Under the pieces are notes generated by a model. It was not told the origin of the DNA. It did not search any database and saw nothing but the letters and a program-made list of their open reading frames with translations. From Comamonadaceae bacterium (lineage in GTDB: Bacteria; Pseudomonadota; Gammaproteobacteria; Burkholderiales; Burkholderiaceae_C), in assembly GCA_947374105.1 (NCBI GenBank), contig CANCAO010000156.1:1-5163 (forward strand): DNA of 5,163 nucleotides. Direction: 5' to 3'. Below, piece by piece: positions 1 through 5,016 of the stretch. The position numbers and the translations under genes were made by a program. Position 1 is the stretch's first letter. Each line of letters opens with the position of its first letter.

Positions 1-196
1 CTCTACGCGCAGCAATACCAAGTAGGCCAGTCCAAAGTGTCGCGGTTCGCCGCGTTGCTTTGACTTGTGGCTCCGCAGGGAGAGCTGGCGGGTAGGTAGC
101 ATCGAGCTGTTGGGGTGACCCACAGCCCAGAGTAATGGCGGTCACATAGGGGGAAACCACTATGCACAGAATCCGGCTTATCGGCGAGCTTCACAC
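1..196 (+). ncRNA. rnpB: RNase P RNA, 3' portion (5' end outside window)
   Basis: This is the catalytic RNA of ribonuclease P, which removes 5' leaders from precursor tRNAs. The 3' end (about 168-195) carries the conserved run ACAGAA-CCGGCTTATCGG followed by a TTCAC end, nearly matching the 3' end of the E. coli RNA as I remember it. The betaproteobacterial block GCAATACCAAGTAGGC is at 12-27, and GGCGGGTAGGTAG lies at about 87-99. Helices are visible: CGCGG/CCGCG with a TTCG loop at 41-54, a GCTGT..GGG/CCC..ACAGC hairpin with a GTGA (GNRA) tetraloop at 106-126, and CATAG/CTATG enclosing a GAAA loop at about 145-164. Only roughly the last half is present. The 3' end position is set by analogy with E. 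coli and may be off by a few bases. No T-rich terminator hairpin is evident between it and the convergent gene. Open frames across this stretch on either strand are artefacts of the structured RNA. Confidence 0.93.
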
Positions 197-245
197 TATT
201 GAGTTATCTCTGAATCAGGTCGGCCCGTGGCTGTCCCACACCGTC

Positions 246-1007
246 TCAGAATCGCTCGCCCTCTTCCAAAAACCGCCACTGCCCCACAGCCAAGGTGCTC
301 AGCGCCACGCGCCCCAGGCGAATGCGCTTCATGCCCAGAATCTGCACCCCAGCGCGCTCACACACCCAGGCGATCAGGCCTGGGTGACTGCCTTTGATAG
401 CAAAGCGCAGCTTGCTTTTACCCTCGCCGCTGCTGTTGATGCTGACCTTGAAAGCTGGCAGCGGGTCACCGCGTGAACCCAGCTTGTGATTGAGTCGCCG
501 CAGAGTGTCGTCGTCAATCTCACTCATCACTTCGACGATGACCTCGTGCTCCATCTGGGCGGCGTCTTCGGTGAGCTTGCGCGCCACGCGCCAGTCTTGC
601 GTGAACACCAGCAGCCCGCTGGCCCCCGTCTCTAGCGGCACCGGGCAGGTCAGGCGCAGCAGGTGGCGCTTGAGCAGCTTTTGCGACATGGGGTCGTTCT
701 TCATGTGCGATGCCGCTGTGATGAGCCCAAGGGCTGTGTGCGCACCGGGGCGTTGATTCTGCGCCTGACTCATGCCCGCATCAACCCCAGGCGGCTTGTT
801 GAGCACCAAGGTTACGTCGGTCAACGCCATCAAATTGGCCTTGGGGTCGAGCTCGATTCTTTCGTTCAGCACCCGGTGCTGCGGCTCTTCTACCACTCGG
901 CCATCCACCCGTACCCAGCCACCCTCGATGTACTGTTCAGCTTCCCGGCGCGAGCAGGGCACTTGCTCGGCCAGGCGTTTGGCCAGGCGCACGCTGTCTT
1001 GGTTCAT
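246..1007 (-). CDS. S4-domain RsuA/RluF-family pseudouridine synthase homologue, probably catalytically degenerate
   Basis: The protein has 253 residues, a normal length for the RsuA/RluB/RluE/RluF group, which isomerises uridine in rRNA. An N-terminal S4 RNA-binding domain spans about residues 6-50 (VRLAKRLAEQ..CSRREAEQYI..GWVRVDGRVV). The catalytic-fold start LNKPPGV is at 69-75, and the C-terminal family motif KRIRLG is at 227-232 followed by a VGQWR tail. The active site does not match the family. The GRLD motif, whose Asp is the nucleophile, reads VPLE, with Glu126 (codon at 630-632) in its place. The K-x-Y motif reads HEV (Val156 for the conserved Tyr). The RQVRRM segment reads HPGLIAW (208-214). 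The fold is therefore recognisable, while enzyme activity is doubtful. It may act as an RNA-binding protein. The ATG at 1007 is chosen because the S4 domain begins right after it and no other start lies before the upstream in-frame stop. No good Shine-Dalgarno precedes it. It converges on rnpB. Confidence 0.88.
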   Translation of the reverse strand: MNQDSVRLAKRLAEQVPCSRREAEQYIEGGWVRVDGRVVEEPQHRVLNERIELDPKANLMALTDVTLVLNKPPGVDAGMSQAQNQRPGAHTALGLITAASHMKNDPMSQKLLKRHLLRLTCPVPLETGASGLLVFTQDWRVARKLTEDAAQMEHEVIVEVMSEIDDDTLRRLNHKLGSRGDPLPAFKVSINSSGEGKSKLRFAIKGSHPGLIAWVCERAGVQILGMKRIRLGRVALSTLAVGQWRFLEEGERF

Positions 1008-1045
1008 AGGTCTAAGTTCATGTTGTTGCGTCCATCGTAGTTCAT
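1004..1045 (-). CDS. Possible 13-codon leader peptide overlapping the start of the S4-domain gene
   Basis: On the minus strand an ATG at 1045 opens a 13-codon frame (MNYDGRNNMNLDL). Its TGA stop overlaps the ATG of the S4-domain gene in an ATGA arrangement (1004-1007). Since the downstream start has no visible Shine-Dalgarno, translation could be handed over from this leader by stop-start coupling. The leader's own ribosome-binding site is weak too (GGGCTTGGC just before it). The peptide has no recognisable regulatory feature such as a run of one amino acid. It may be chance, and only conservation of the overlap would settle it. Confidence 0.25.
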   Translation of the reverse strand: MNYDGRNNMNLDL

Positions 1046-1060
1046 GCCAAGCCCAGCTTG

Positions 1061-1066
1061 GATAAT
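1061..1066 (+). promoter_or_regulatory. Weak candidate -10 box for the transporter operon
   Basis: GATAAT in the divergent intergenic region matches five of six bases of the sigma-70 -10 consensus and lies 45 bases before the binding-protein start. No convincing -35 box stands 16-18 bases upstream (the candidate positions read TAGTTC or AGTTCA). The call rests on the -10 match and position only. I see no clear operator palindrome in 1008-1110. Confidence 0.22.
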
Positions 1067-1110
1067 TTTGGTCTAATCATCCATCACATCATTCCTCAAG
1101 GAACTTTCCA

Positions 1111-1965
1111 ATGCGTCGTCTCACCCTCAAAACCGGCCTGCTGCTGGCCCTGATCTGCACCGCCACCGCCAGCTTCTCACAGCAAGTTTTCAAAATCACC
1201 GCCATCCCCGATGAGTCGCCCACCGAGCTGGCGCGCAAGGCGGGGCCGCTGGTTAAGTACCTGGAAGCACGTCTGGGCATGAAGGTCGAGTACACCCCGG
1301 TCAGCGATTACGCTGCCTCGGTGGAGGCGCTGGCCAACAAGCAGATTGACATGGCCTGGTTTGGTGGCTTCACCTTTGTGCAAGCCAATGTGCGCTCAGG
1401 CGGCAAGGCCGTGCCCCTGGTGCAGCGTGAAGAAGACGAGAAGTTCCGCTCGGTCTTCATCACCACCGACCCCGCCATCAAAACCCTGGCCGACCTCAAG
1501 GGCAAGACCCTGAGCTTTGGCAGTGCGTCGAGTACCAGCGGCCACCTGATGCCGCGCAGCTTCTTGCTGGACGCCAAGATCGACCCCGACAAAGACCTCA
1601 AACGCGTGGCCTACAGCGGCGCGCATGACGCCACCATTGCCGCCGTGGCCGCGGGCAAGGTGGACGCCGGTGCGCTCAACATCTCGGTGTGGGAAAAGTT
1701 TGTGGCCGACAAAAAAGTGGACACCACCAAGGTGCGCGTGATCTACACCACCCCCACTTACTTTGACTACAACTGGACCGTGCACGCTGACATGCCTGCC
1801 GCGTTGAAAGAAAAAATCACCAAAGCCTTCCTGGATTTGAACAAAGCCACCCCCGAGGGCAAAGAAATCCTCGACCTACAACGCGCCACCCGCTTTGTGC
1901 CGACCAAGGCCGAGAACTACAAAGGCATTGAGGCGGCGGCGCGCAGTGCGGATTTGTTGAAGTGA
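1111..1965 (+). CDS. Periplasmic substrate-binding protein of a phosphonate/selenate-type ABC transporter (PhnD-like)
   Basis: This 284-residue protein has a Sec signal peptide (MRR, then hydrophobic residues 9-20, probable cleavage near Ser23-Gln24). The mature part is a PhnD-type type-2 periplasmic binding protein. It opens with FKITAIPDESP (27-37). Other family segments are WFGGFTFVQA (83-92), FGSASSTSGHLMP (136-148, likely part of the anion site), SGAHDATI (169-176), GALN (187-190) and PTYFDYNW (215-222). It delivers ligand to the permeases encoded downstream. The pattern resembles the subgroup I recall as 'putative selenate ABC transporter substrate-binding protein', so selenate or another oxyanion is my preferred substrate. 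Phosphonate or phosphite cannot be excluded, and no selenium-metabolism gene lies in the window. The start is supported by AAGGAA at 1098-1103, seven bases before the ATG, and by the intact signal peptide. It is the first gene of the operon. The family call is secure; the substrate is not. Confidence 0.93.
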   Translation: MRRLTLKTGLLLALICTATASFSQQVFKITAIPDESPTELARKAGPLVKYLEARLGMKVEYTPVSDYAASVEALANKQIDMAWFGGFTFVQANVRSGGKAVPLVQREEDEKFRSVFITTDPAIKTLADLKGKTLSFGSASSTSGHLMPRSFLLDAKIDPDKDLKRVAYSGAHDATIAAVAAGKVDAGALNISVWEKFVADKKVDTTKVRVIYTTPTYFDYNWTVHADMPAALKEKITKAFLDLNKATPEGKEILDLQRATRFVPTKAENYKGIEAAARSADLLK

Positions 1966-2024
1966 AAGTGTCTGCTATTTATTTAATAGCTGCTTGTGTA
2001 TATATTCATTGGGCTACAGCCTGA
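1962..2024 (+). CDS. Possible 20-codon bridging frame through the repeat
   Basis: A GTG at 1962 overlaps the TGA stop of the binding-protein gene as GTGA. It opens a 20-codon frame (VKVSAIYLIAACVYIHWATA) that ends at a TGA at 2022-2024, eight bases before the GTG chosen for the ATPase. It is the repeat translated in its open frame. Its only plausible role is to carry ribosomes across the repeat to an ATPase start that lacks a Shine-Dalgarno. A 20-codon open frame is easily due to chance, so this is listed with low confidence. Confidence 0.18.
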   Translation: MKVSAIYLIAACVYIHWATA

Positions 2025-2031
2025 TTTACTT
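1966..2031 (+). repeat. Dispersed intergenic repeat of the Comamonadaceae type
   Basis: The AT-rich stretch between binding protein and ATPase reads TCTGCTATTTATTTAATAGC, then TGCTTGTG and GGGCTACAGCCTGATTT. Its base composition contrasts sharply with the GC-rich genes around it. I recognise this as one copy of a short element scattered between genes in Comamonadaceae (blocks like TGCTAT..ATAGCTGCTTG..GCTACAGCCTGATTT). That is recollection and was not checked by a search. It contains a perfect hairpin, GCTATT/AATAGC with a 5-base loop (1974-1990), and no T-run follows, so it is not a classic terminator. The element begins almost at the upstream stop codon and ends almost at the downstream start. 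Exact borders are uncertain. Confidence 0.7.
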
Positions 2032-2871
2032 GTGAAAATTGATCTCAAAGCGGCCTCGGCCTGTCACCCCGCCGCCGCACCCAGCGCACCCCCCGCCCTG
2101 CGCGGCGTCTCGCTGGCTATTGCCGCAGGCGAGCAGGTGGCGGTGATCGGCCCCTCAGGCGCGGGCAAGACCACGCTGCTGCACCTGCTGGCCTGCGCGC
2201 TGCGCCCCACGCAAGGCGGCGTGCAGCTGGGCGGGCAAGACCCTTGGGCCTTACCCCGCACGGCCTTGCAGCAACTGCGTGGTCAATTGTTTCTGGCCCC
2301 GCAAATGCCCCCGCTGCCGCCACGTCAGCGCGTGGTGACGGCGGTGTTGGCAGGGCGCTTGCCGCAGATGAGTTTGTGGCAAAGCCTGTGCAGCCTGTTC
2401 TACCCCAGTGACATTCCCCGTGCCGACGCTGCGCTGGCACATTTTGATTTGAGCGACAAGCTGTTTGATCGCGTCGATCGCCTCTCAGGCGGAGAGCGTC
2501 AGCGCGTGGGCTTGGCGCGTTTGCTGGTCAGTGATGCACGTCTGTTTTTAATTGACGAGCCCTTGTCCGCCCTTGACCCCACGCGCAGCGTGCAGGCCAT
2601 AGAGCGACTCACCCGTGCGGCACGTGAACGTGGTGCGACGCTGGTGGTGTCTCTGCACCATGTCGAGATGGCCTTGCAACATTTCCCCCGCATTGTGGGT
2701 TTGCGCTATGGCGAACTGGTGTTTGACTTGCCCGCCGCCCAGGTCACTCAAGCGCATTTGCATGCCCTGTACGCGCAGCACATGGACGAGTTGAGTGGGC
2801 CTGCACCGGTTGACGATTCGCCTGTTTCAAAGGCAACGAGTCCCCAGCCTGTGGTGATGCACTGCCGTTGA
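2032..2871 (+). CDS. ABC transporter ATP-binding protein, PhnC-like
   Basis: This is the energising ATPase of the importer, working at the cytoplasmic face of the inner membrane. With the GTG at 2032 it has 279 residues, typical for PhnC. All nucleotide-binding motifs are intact: Walker A GPSGAGKT (40-47), Q-loop around Gln91 (LAPQMPPLPP), signature LSGGERQR (151-158), Walker B LFLIDEP (171-177), D-loop SALD (179-182) and switch His in SLHHVEMA (209 or 210). The last 25 or so residues (from about GPAPVDD) look like an unconserved tail. Start choice: GTG 2032 gives MKIDLKAAS, a normal family N-terminus, whereas GTG 1996, also in frame, lies inside the intergenic repeat. Neither start has a good Shine-Dalgarno, so translation may be weak or coupled. 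It probably pairs with the two PhnE-like permeases downstream. Confidence 0.93.
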   Translation: MKIDLKAASACHPAAAPSAPPALRGVSLAIAAGEQVAVIGPSGAGKTTLLHLLACALRPTQGGVQLGGQDPWALPRTALQQLRGQLFLAPQMPPLPPRQRVVTAVLAGRLPQMSLWQSLCSLFYPSDIPRADAALAHFDLSDKLFDRVDRLSGGERQRVGLARLLVSDARLFLIDEPLSALDPTRSVQAIERLTRAARERGATLVVSLHHVEMALQHFPRIVGLRYGELVFDLPAAQVTQAHLHALYAQHMDELSGPAPVDDSPVSKATSPQPVVMHCR

Positions 2872-2984
2872 TGATGGACGGCACAGCCCTCATGACCGTT
2901 CACCCTGAGCTTGTCGAAGGGTTGCCTAGCTTCGACAAGCTCAGCTCGAACGGAGTGGGAGTGGGAGTGGGAGTGGGAAGGTGA
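2871..2984 (+). CDS. Possible 37-codon bridging frame between ATPase and permease
   Basis: An ATG at 2871 overlaps the ATPase stop (TGATG). The frame runs open for 37 codons through the palindrome and the hexamer array, ending in a TGA that overlaps the first permease's GTG (GTGA, 2981-2984). The middle encodes HPELVEG and FDKL, the peptides typically produced when this dispersed repeat is read in its open frame. The end encodes four Val-Gly pairs and Arg. No function is expected for the peptide itself; the likely value is translational coupling between the genes. A second ATG follows at 2874. An AGGC/GGAG-like site before 2871 is not obvious, so initiation would depend on the terminating ribosome. 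Confidence 0.35.
   Translation: MMDGTALMTVHPELVEGLPSFDKLSSNGVGVGVGVGR
2896..2953. repeat. Large REP-like palindrome (GAGCTTGTCGAAG family)
   Basis: The outer arms CCGTTC (2896-2901) and GAACGG (2948-2953) and the inner 14-base arms TGAGCTTGTCGAAG (2906-2919) and CTTCGACAAGCTCA (2930-2943) are perfect inverted repeats. They are separated by a 4-base mismatched internal loop and enclose a 10-base loop. I recall this sequence (CCCTGAGCTTGTCGAAGGG / TTCGACAAGCTCAG..CGAACGG) as a common dispersed element in many Proteobacteria, often found in opposed pairs as here. In mRNA it would fold into a stable hairpin inside the operon. There is no T-run after it, so strong termination is not expected. mRNA stabilisation or partial attenuation is possible. 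Confidence 0.85.
2952..2978 (+). repeat. GGAGTG hexamer tandem repeat, four units plus a partial one
   Basis: Four perfect GGAGTG units (2952-2975) are followed by GGA. They sit between the palindrome and the permease GTG at 2981. Each unit contains a Shine-Dalgarno-like GGAG. Read in the bridging frame, the units encode Gly-Val pairs. Short tandem arrays of this sort can change copy number by slippage. Confidence 0.95.
2970..2973 (+). promoter_or_regulatory. Shine-Dalgarno of the first permease, supplied by the hexamer array
   Basis: GGAG of the last full hexamer unit stands seven bases before the GTG at 2981, which is ideal spacing. The alternative ATG at 3002, in the same frame, has no such site. 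This is why I chose the GTG start. Gain or loss of whole units upstream would not alter this spacing. Confidence 0.5.
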
Positions 2985-3814
2985 GCGTAAACACCATTGC
3001 GATGAAACGGCAAGACCCCGCCTGGCGCACCCGAGTCTTTTGGCTCATCGCCAGCGCGCTGCTGCTGTGGCCGCTACTGGTGCTGACCGAGTTCAAGCCT
3101 TGGACGATGCTTGACGAGGCCAGCCTCAAACCCACGCTGCACTTCCTGGGCGACTTCTTTCCGCCCAAGGTCGAGCCTGACTTCTTGCTGATGGTGGCGC
3201 GCGAAACCTGGCGCACCGTGGCCATGGCCACCGCTGGTATTGCGCTGGCGCTGCTGCTGGCGATACCGCTTGCGCTGCTGTCGGTGCGCGTGCTGTCGCT
3301 CTCCGCACTCACCGGGCGTATGGCCGCTGGACCTGCTGTTTTGCGTACCGGCCTGCGCTGGTTCATGATCGTGCTGCGCAGCGTGCCCGAGCTGATCTGG
3401 GCCTTGGTGTTTGTGCGTGTGGTGGGCCTGGGGCCGACTGCCGGGGTGATTGCCATTGCGCTCACCTACGCGGGCATGCTGGGCAAGGTCTATGCCGAGA
3501 TTTTGGAGAGCGGCGAGGCGCACGCCACGCACAGCCTGATGCGCAACGGTAGTGGGCGCTTGCAGGCATTTCTGTTTGGCCTGCTGCCGCAAAACGCGGC
3601 CGAGCTGACCAGCTACACCGTGTACCGCTGGGAATGCGCCATCCGCTCATCCGCCGTGCTGGGCTTTGTCGGCGCGGGCGGCTTGGGGCAACTCATGGAC
3701 GCGTCGATGAAGATGTTCAACGGCTCAGAGGTGGCCACCATGCTCATCGTCTTCATGGCGCTGGTGGCGCTGGCCGATACCGTGAGCGCCTGGTTGCGCA
3801 AGGGGCTGGGATGA
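2981..3814 (+). CDS. ABC transporter permease, PhnE-like (first)
   Basis: This inner-membrane channel subunit has 277 residues, within the PhnE range. Hydrophobic segments are at about 18-36, 79-103, 127-150, 152-168, 222-238 and 251-270. Family motifs are LRSVPELIWAL (132-142), the cytoplasmic EAA-type coupling loop between about 172 and 203 (ending GLLPQ), and SYTVYRWE..IRSSAVLGFVGAGGLGQ from 211 on. The loop binds the ATPase. A periplasmic region (37-75) separates the first two membrane segments. Start: GTG 2981 with GGAG seven bases upstream is preferred; ATG 3002 (residue 8) remains possible. The stop overlaps the next permease by ATGA, so the two are translationally coupled and probably form a heterodimer. 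It is separated from the ATPase gene by repeat DNA, unlike the tight junction downstream. Confidence 0.92.
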   Translation: MSVNTIAMKRQDPAWRTRVFWLIASALLLWPLLVLTEFKPWTMLDEASLKPTLHFLGDFFPPKVEPDFLLMVARETWRTVAMATAGIALALLLAIPLALLSVRVLSLSALTGRMAAGPAVLRTGLRWFMIVLRSVPELIWALVFVRVVGLGPTAGVIAIALTYAGMLGKVYAEILESGEAHATHSLMRNGSGRLQAFLFGLLPQNAAELTSYTVYRWECAIRSSAVLGFVGAGGLGQLMDASMKMFNGSEVATMLIVFMALVALADTVSAWLRKGLG

Positions 3815-4614
3815 ACTCTAAATTGCCGCCGCCCCTCTGGGATGCGCGCTGTAAGGCGTGTTGGTTCGTCGTCGGCCTCATCGTTTTGACGGGCCTGAGT
3901 TTTTGGTCGCTTGACCTCAAGTGGGTACAGTTTTTCAGCGTCGATGCCTTCAGCAAGATGGGCAAGTTTGTAGGCGAGTTGCTGGTGCCTGACATCAACG
4001 CGCGCTTCTTGGTCAAGCTGGGCTGGGCCACCCTGGAGACGCTGGCCATGTCGGCGCTAGGCACGCTGATCGCCGCCGTGCTTGGCCTGGCCTTGGCCCT
4101 GCCTGCGGCCAAGACCCATGCCGATGACGCCGCACGCTGGCGCGGCATTACTCGTCTGCTGCTCAACGCCCTGCGCAGCATCCCCGAGCTGGTGTGGGCG
4201 GCCCTGCTGCTCATCAGCGCCGGGCTGGGGCCACTGGCGGGCACACTGGCGCTGGCGCTGCACACGGCAGGGGTTCTGGGTCGCTTGTTTGCCGAGGCGT
4301 TGGAAAATGCTCCCGCTGGCCCCGGCTTCGCGTTGCGCACACGCGGCGTGAGCGAGGCCCAAGTGTTCTGGTACGCCACCCTGCCCAGTGTGTTGCCGCA
4401 GTTGCTCAGCTACACCCTGTACCGCTGGGAGAACAATATCCGCGCCGCCGCCGTGCTGGGCGTGGTGGGCGCGGGTGGTTTGGGCCAAATGCTGGCCTTT
4501 CACATGGGCTTGTTTCAAATGTCACAGACCAGCAGCGTGCTGCTGGCCATGATGGTGCTGGTGGCTTTTGTGGACGCCGCCAGCTATGGGGCGCGGCGGG
4601 TGATGGGGGCGTGA
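3811..4614 (+). CDS. ABC transporter permease, PhnE-like (second)
   Basis: A 267-residue membrane protein, it is the partner channel subunit of the preceding permease and shares its signatures: LRSIPELVWAALL (121-133), an EAA-type loop ending YATLPSVLPQL (188-198), and SYTLYRWE..IRAAAVLGVVGAGGLGQ from 200 on. Hydrophobic stretches lie at about 15-33, 72-98, 122-138, 140-156, 210-228 and 242-258. The start at 3811 overlaps the previous stop (ATGA) and has AAGGGG at 3800-3805, five bases upstream. The frame stays open upstream of 3811 but that part overlaps the first permease and is not expected to be translated. Two different PhnE genes after one PhnC gene indicate a heteromeric transporter. 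It ends 7 bases from a convergent gene. Confidence 0.93.
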   Translation: MNSKLPPPLWDARCKACWFVVGLIVLTGLSFWSLDLKWVQFFSVDAFSKMGKFVGELLVPDINARFLVKLGWATLETLAMSALGTLIAAVLGLALALPAAKTHADDAARWRGITRLLLNALRSIPELVWAALLLISAGLGPLAGTLALALHTAGVLGRLFAEALENAPAGPGFALRTRGVSEAQVFWYATLPSVLPQLLSYTLYRWENNIRAAAVLGVVGAGGLGQMLAFHMGLFQMSQTSSVLLAMMVLVAFVDAASYGARRVMGA

Positions 4615-4621
4615 TGGTGTA

Positions 4622-4927
4622 CTAAATACCGGCCACTGTAGGTGCTGCGAAACGTCGCAGCTCAGGATAGTGGCCCCACCGTGCATAGGGCGGCAGATCG
4701 CCCAGCCCGCTGTCAATTTTTTCACCGGTTAATGCGTGGACATCAGAAATCACCAGACGCTTGAGTTGCGCGTGGCGATGCCATTCGCGATACGGCGGCA
4801 AGCTTCCCAATCCATTGTCCAGATCTTGCCCGGCAATCACCGTGCTGGGGACATCGGCTTGCGCCAAGGTGGAGGTGAGTGGCACTGCCAGCATCAGGCT
4901 GGCAATCAGAGTGCGAGTGTGTTTCAT
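4622..4927 (-). CDS. Small secreted protein with a duplicated GLG-LPPY-W motif, function unknown
   Basis: This 101-residue protein has a clear signal peptide (MKHTRT, hydrophobic 8-20, likely cleavage after AQA near residue 24). The mature 77 residues are two copies of one unit about 35 residues apart. Copy one (33-57) reads G..LDNGLGSLPPYREW..L.R, and copy two (68-92) reads G..IDSGLGDLPPYARW..L.R. Shared positions are Gly, Asp, GLG, LPPY, Trp, Leu and Arg. There is no cysteine and no membrane anchor after the signal, so it is probably a free periplasmic or secreted protein. I have a loose memory of similar GLG-LPxY-W proteins in Comamonadaceae but no function. The start is firm: AGGAGA lies five bases before the ATG (4933-4938 on the plus strand). 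It lies downstream of, and on the same strand as, the hydrolase at the right edge, with 89 bases between them, so it may have its own promoter. Confidence 0.82.
   Translation of the reverse strand: MKHTRTLIASLMLAVPLTSTLAQADVPSTVIAGQDLDNGLGSLPPYREWHRHAQLKRLVISDVHALTGEKIDSGLGDLPPYARWGHYPELRRFAAPTVAGI
4631..4675. repeat. Nested inverted repeat at the convergent gene ends
   Basis: The outer arms GGCCACT (4631-4637) and AGTGGCC (4669-4675) and the inner arms GCTGCGA (4644-4650) and TCGCAGC (4655-4661) are both perfect seven-base pairs. The inner loop is AACG. The structure lies inside the 3' coding end of the small secreted-protein gene and 16 bases past the permease stop. It lacks a T-run on either side. 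It could slow transcription or protect 3' ends of both convergent transcripts, although coding constraint or chance may explain it. Confidence 0.6.
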
Positions 4928-4987
4928 GGCGGTCTCCTGTTCGAGTTGAGAGGTACATTCAACCTATCGACCACAGGCGACACAACT

Positions 4988-5015
4988 TGAGGCTTTCCCG
5001 TGTGCCGATGCCTCA
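4988..5015. repeat. Short inverted repeat just after the hydrolase stop
   Basis: TGAGGC (4988-4993) and GCCTCA (5010-5015) form a six-base stem with a 16-base loop starting one base beyond the minus-strand stop codon at 5017-5019. No T-run follows in the direction of transcription. It is a weak candidate for a transcript end and is given for completeness. Confidence 0.25.
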
Positions 5016-5016
5016 C

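Noticed and set aside
197..245. Terminator between rnpB and the convergent gene
   Set aside because: Only a four-base GTGG/CCAC stem is visible and there is no T-run on either strand.
3..476. Open frames of 63 codons (minus, 3-194) and 104 codons (plus, 162-476)
   Set aside because: The first lies wholly within the RNase P RNA. The second starts inside that RNA and continues antisense to the S4-domain gene. Neither has a plausible protein sequence.
2896..2953. Palindrome as a Rho-independent terminator ending the operon after the ATPase
   Set aside because: The hairpin is followed by GTGGGA repeats, not T residues, and the permeases required for the same transporter follow directly.
2896..2978. 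CRISPR array or insertion-sequence end
   Set aside because: There are no spaced direct repeats of CRISPR length, and no transposase or target duplication. The pattern fits a REP-like element plus a microsatellite.
2911..3114. Plus-strand frame with a Glu-Trp repeat (EWEWEWEW)
   Set aside because: It is the hexamer array read in another frame and then an out-of-frame reading of the permease gene, with no ribosome-binding site of its own.
3634..3810. Upstream extension of the second permease frame
   Set aside because: It overlaps the first permease, has no family similarity, and the ATGA overlap with AAGGGG at 3800-3805 gives a far better start at 3811.
4941..5016. Sigma-70 promoter for the small secreted protein (TTGTGT, 17 bases, TTGAAT on the minus strand)
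   Set aside because: The matches to both boxes are too poor to list as a feature, although a promoter in this gap is plausible.
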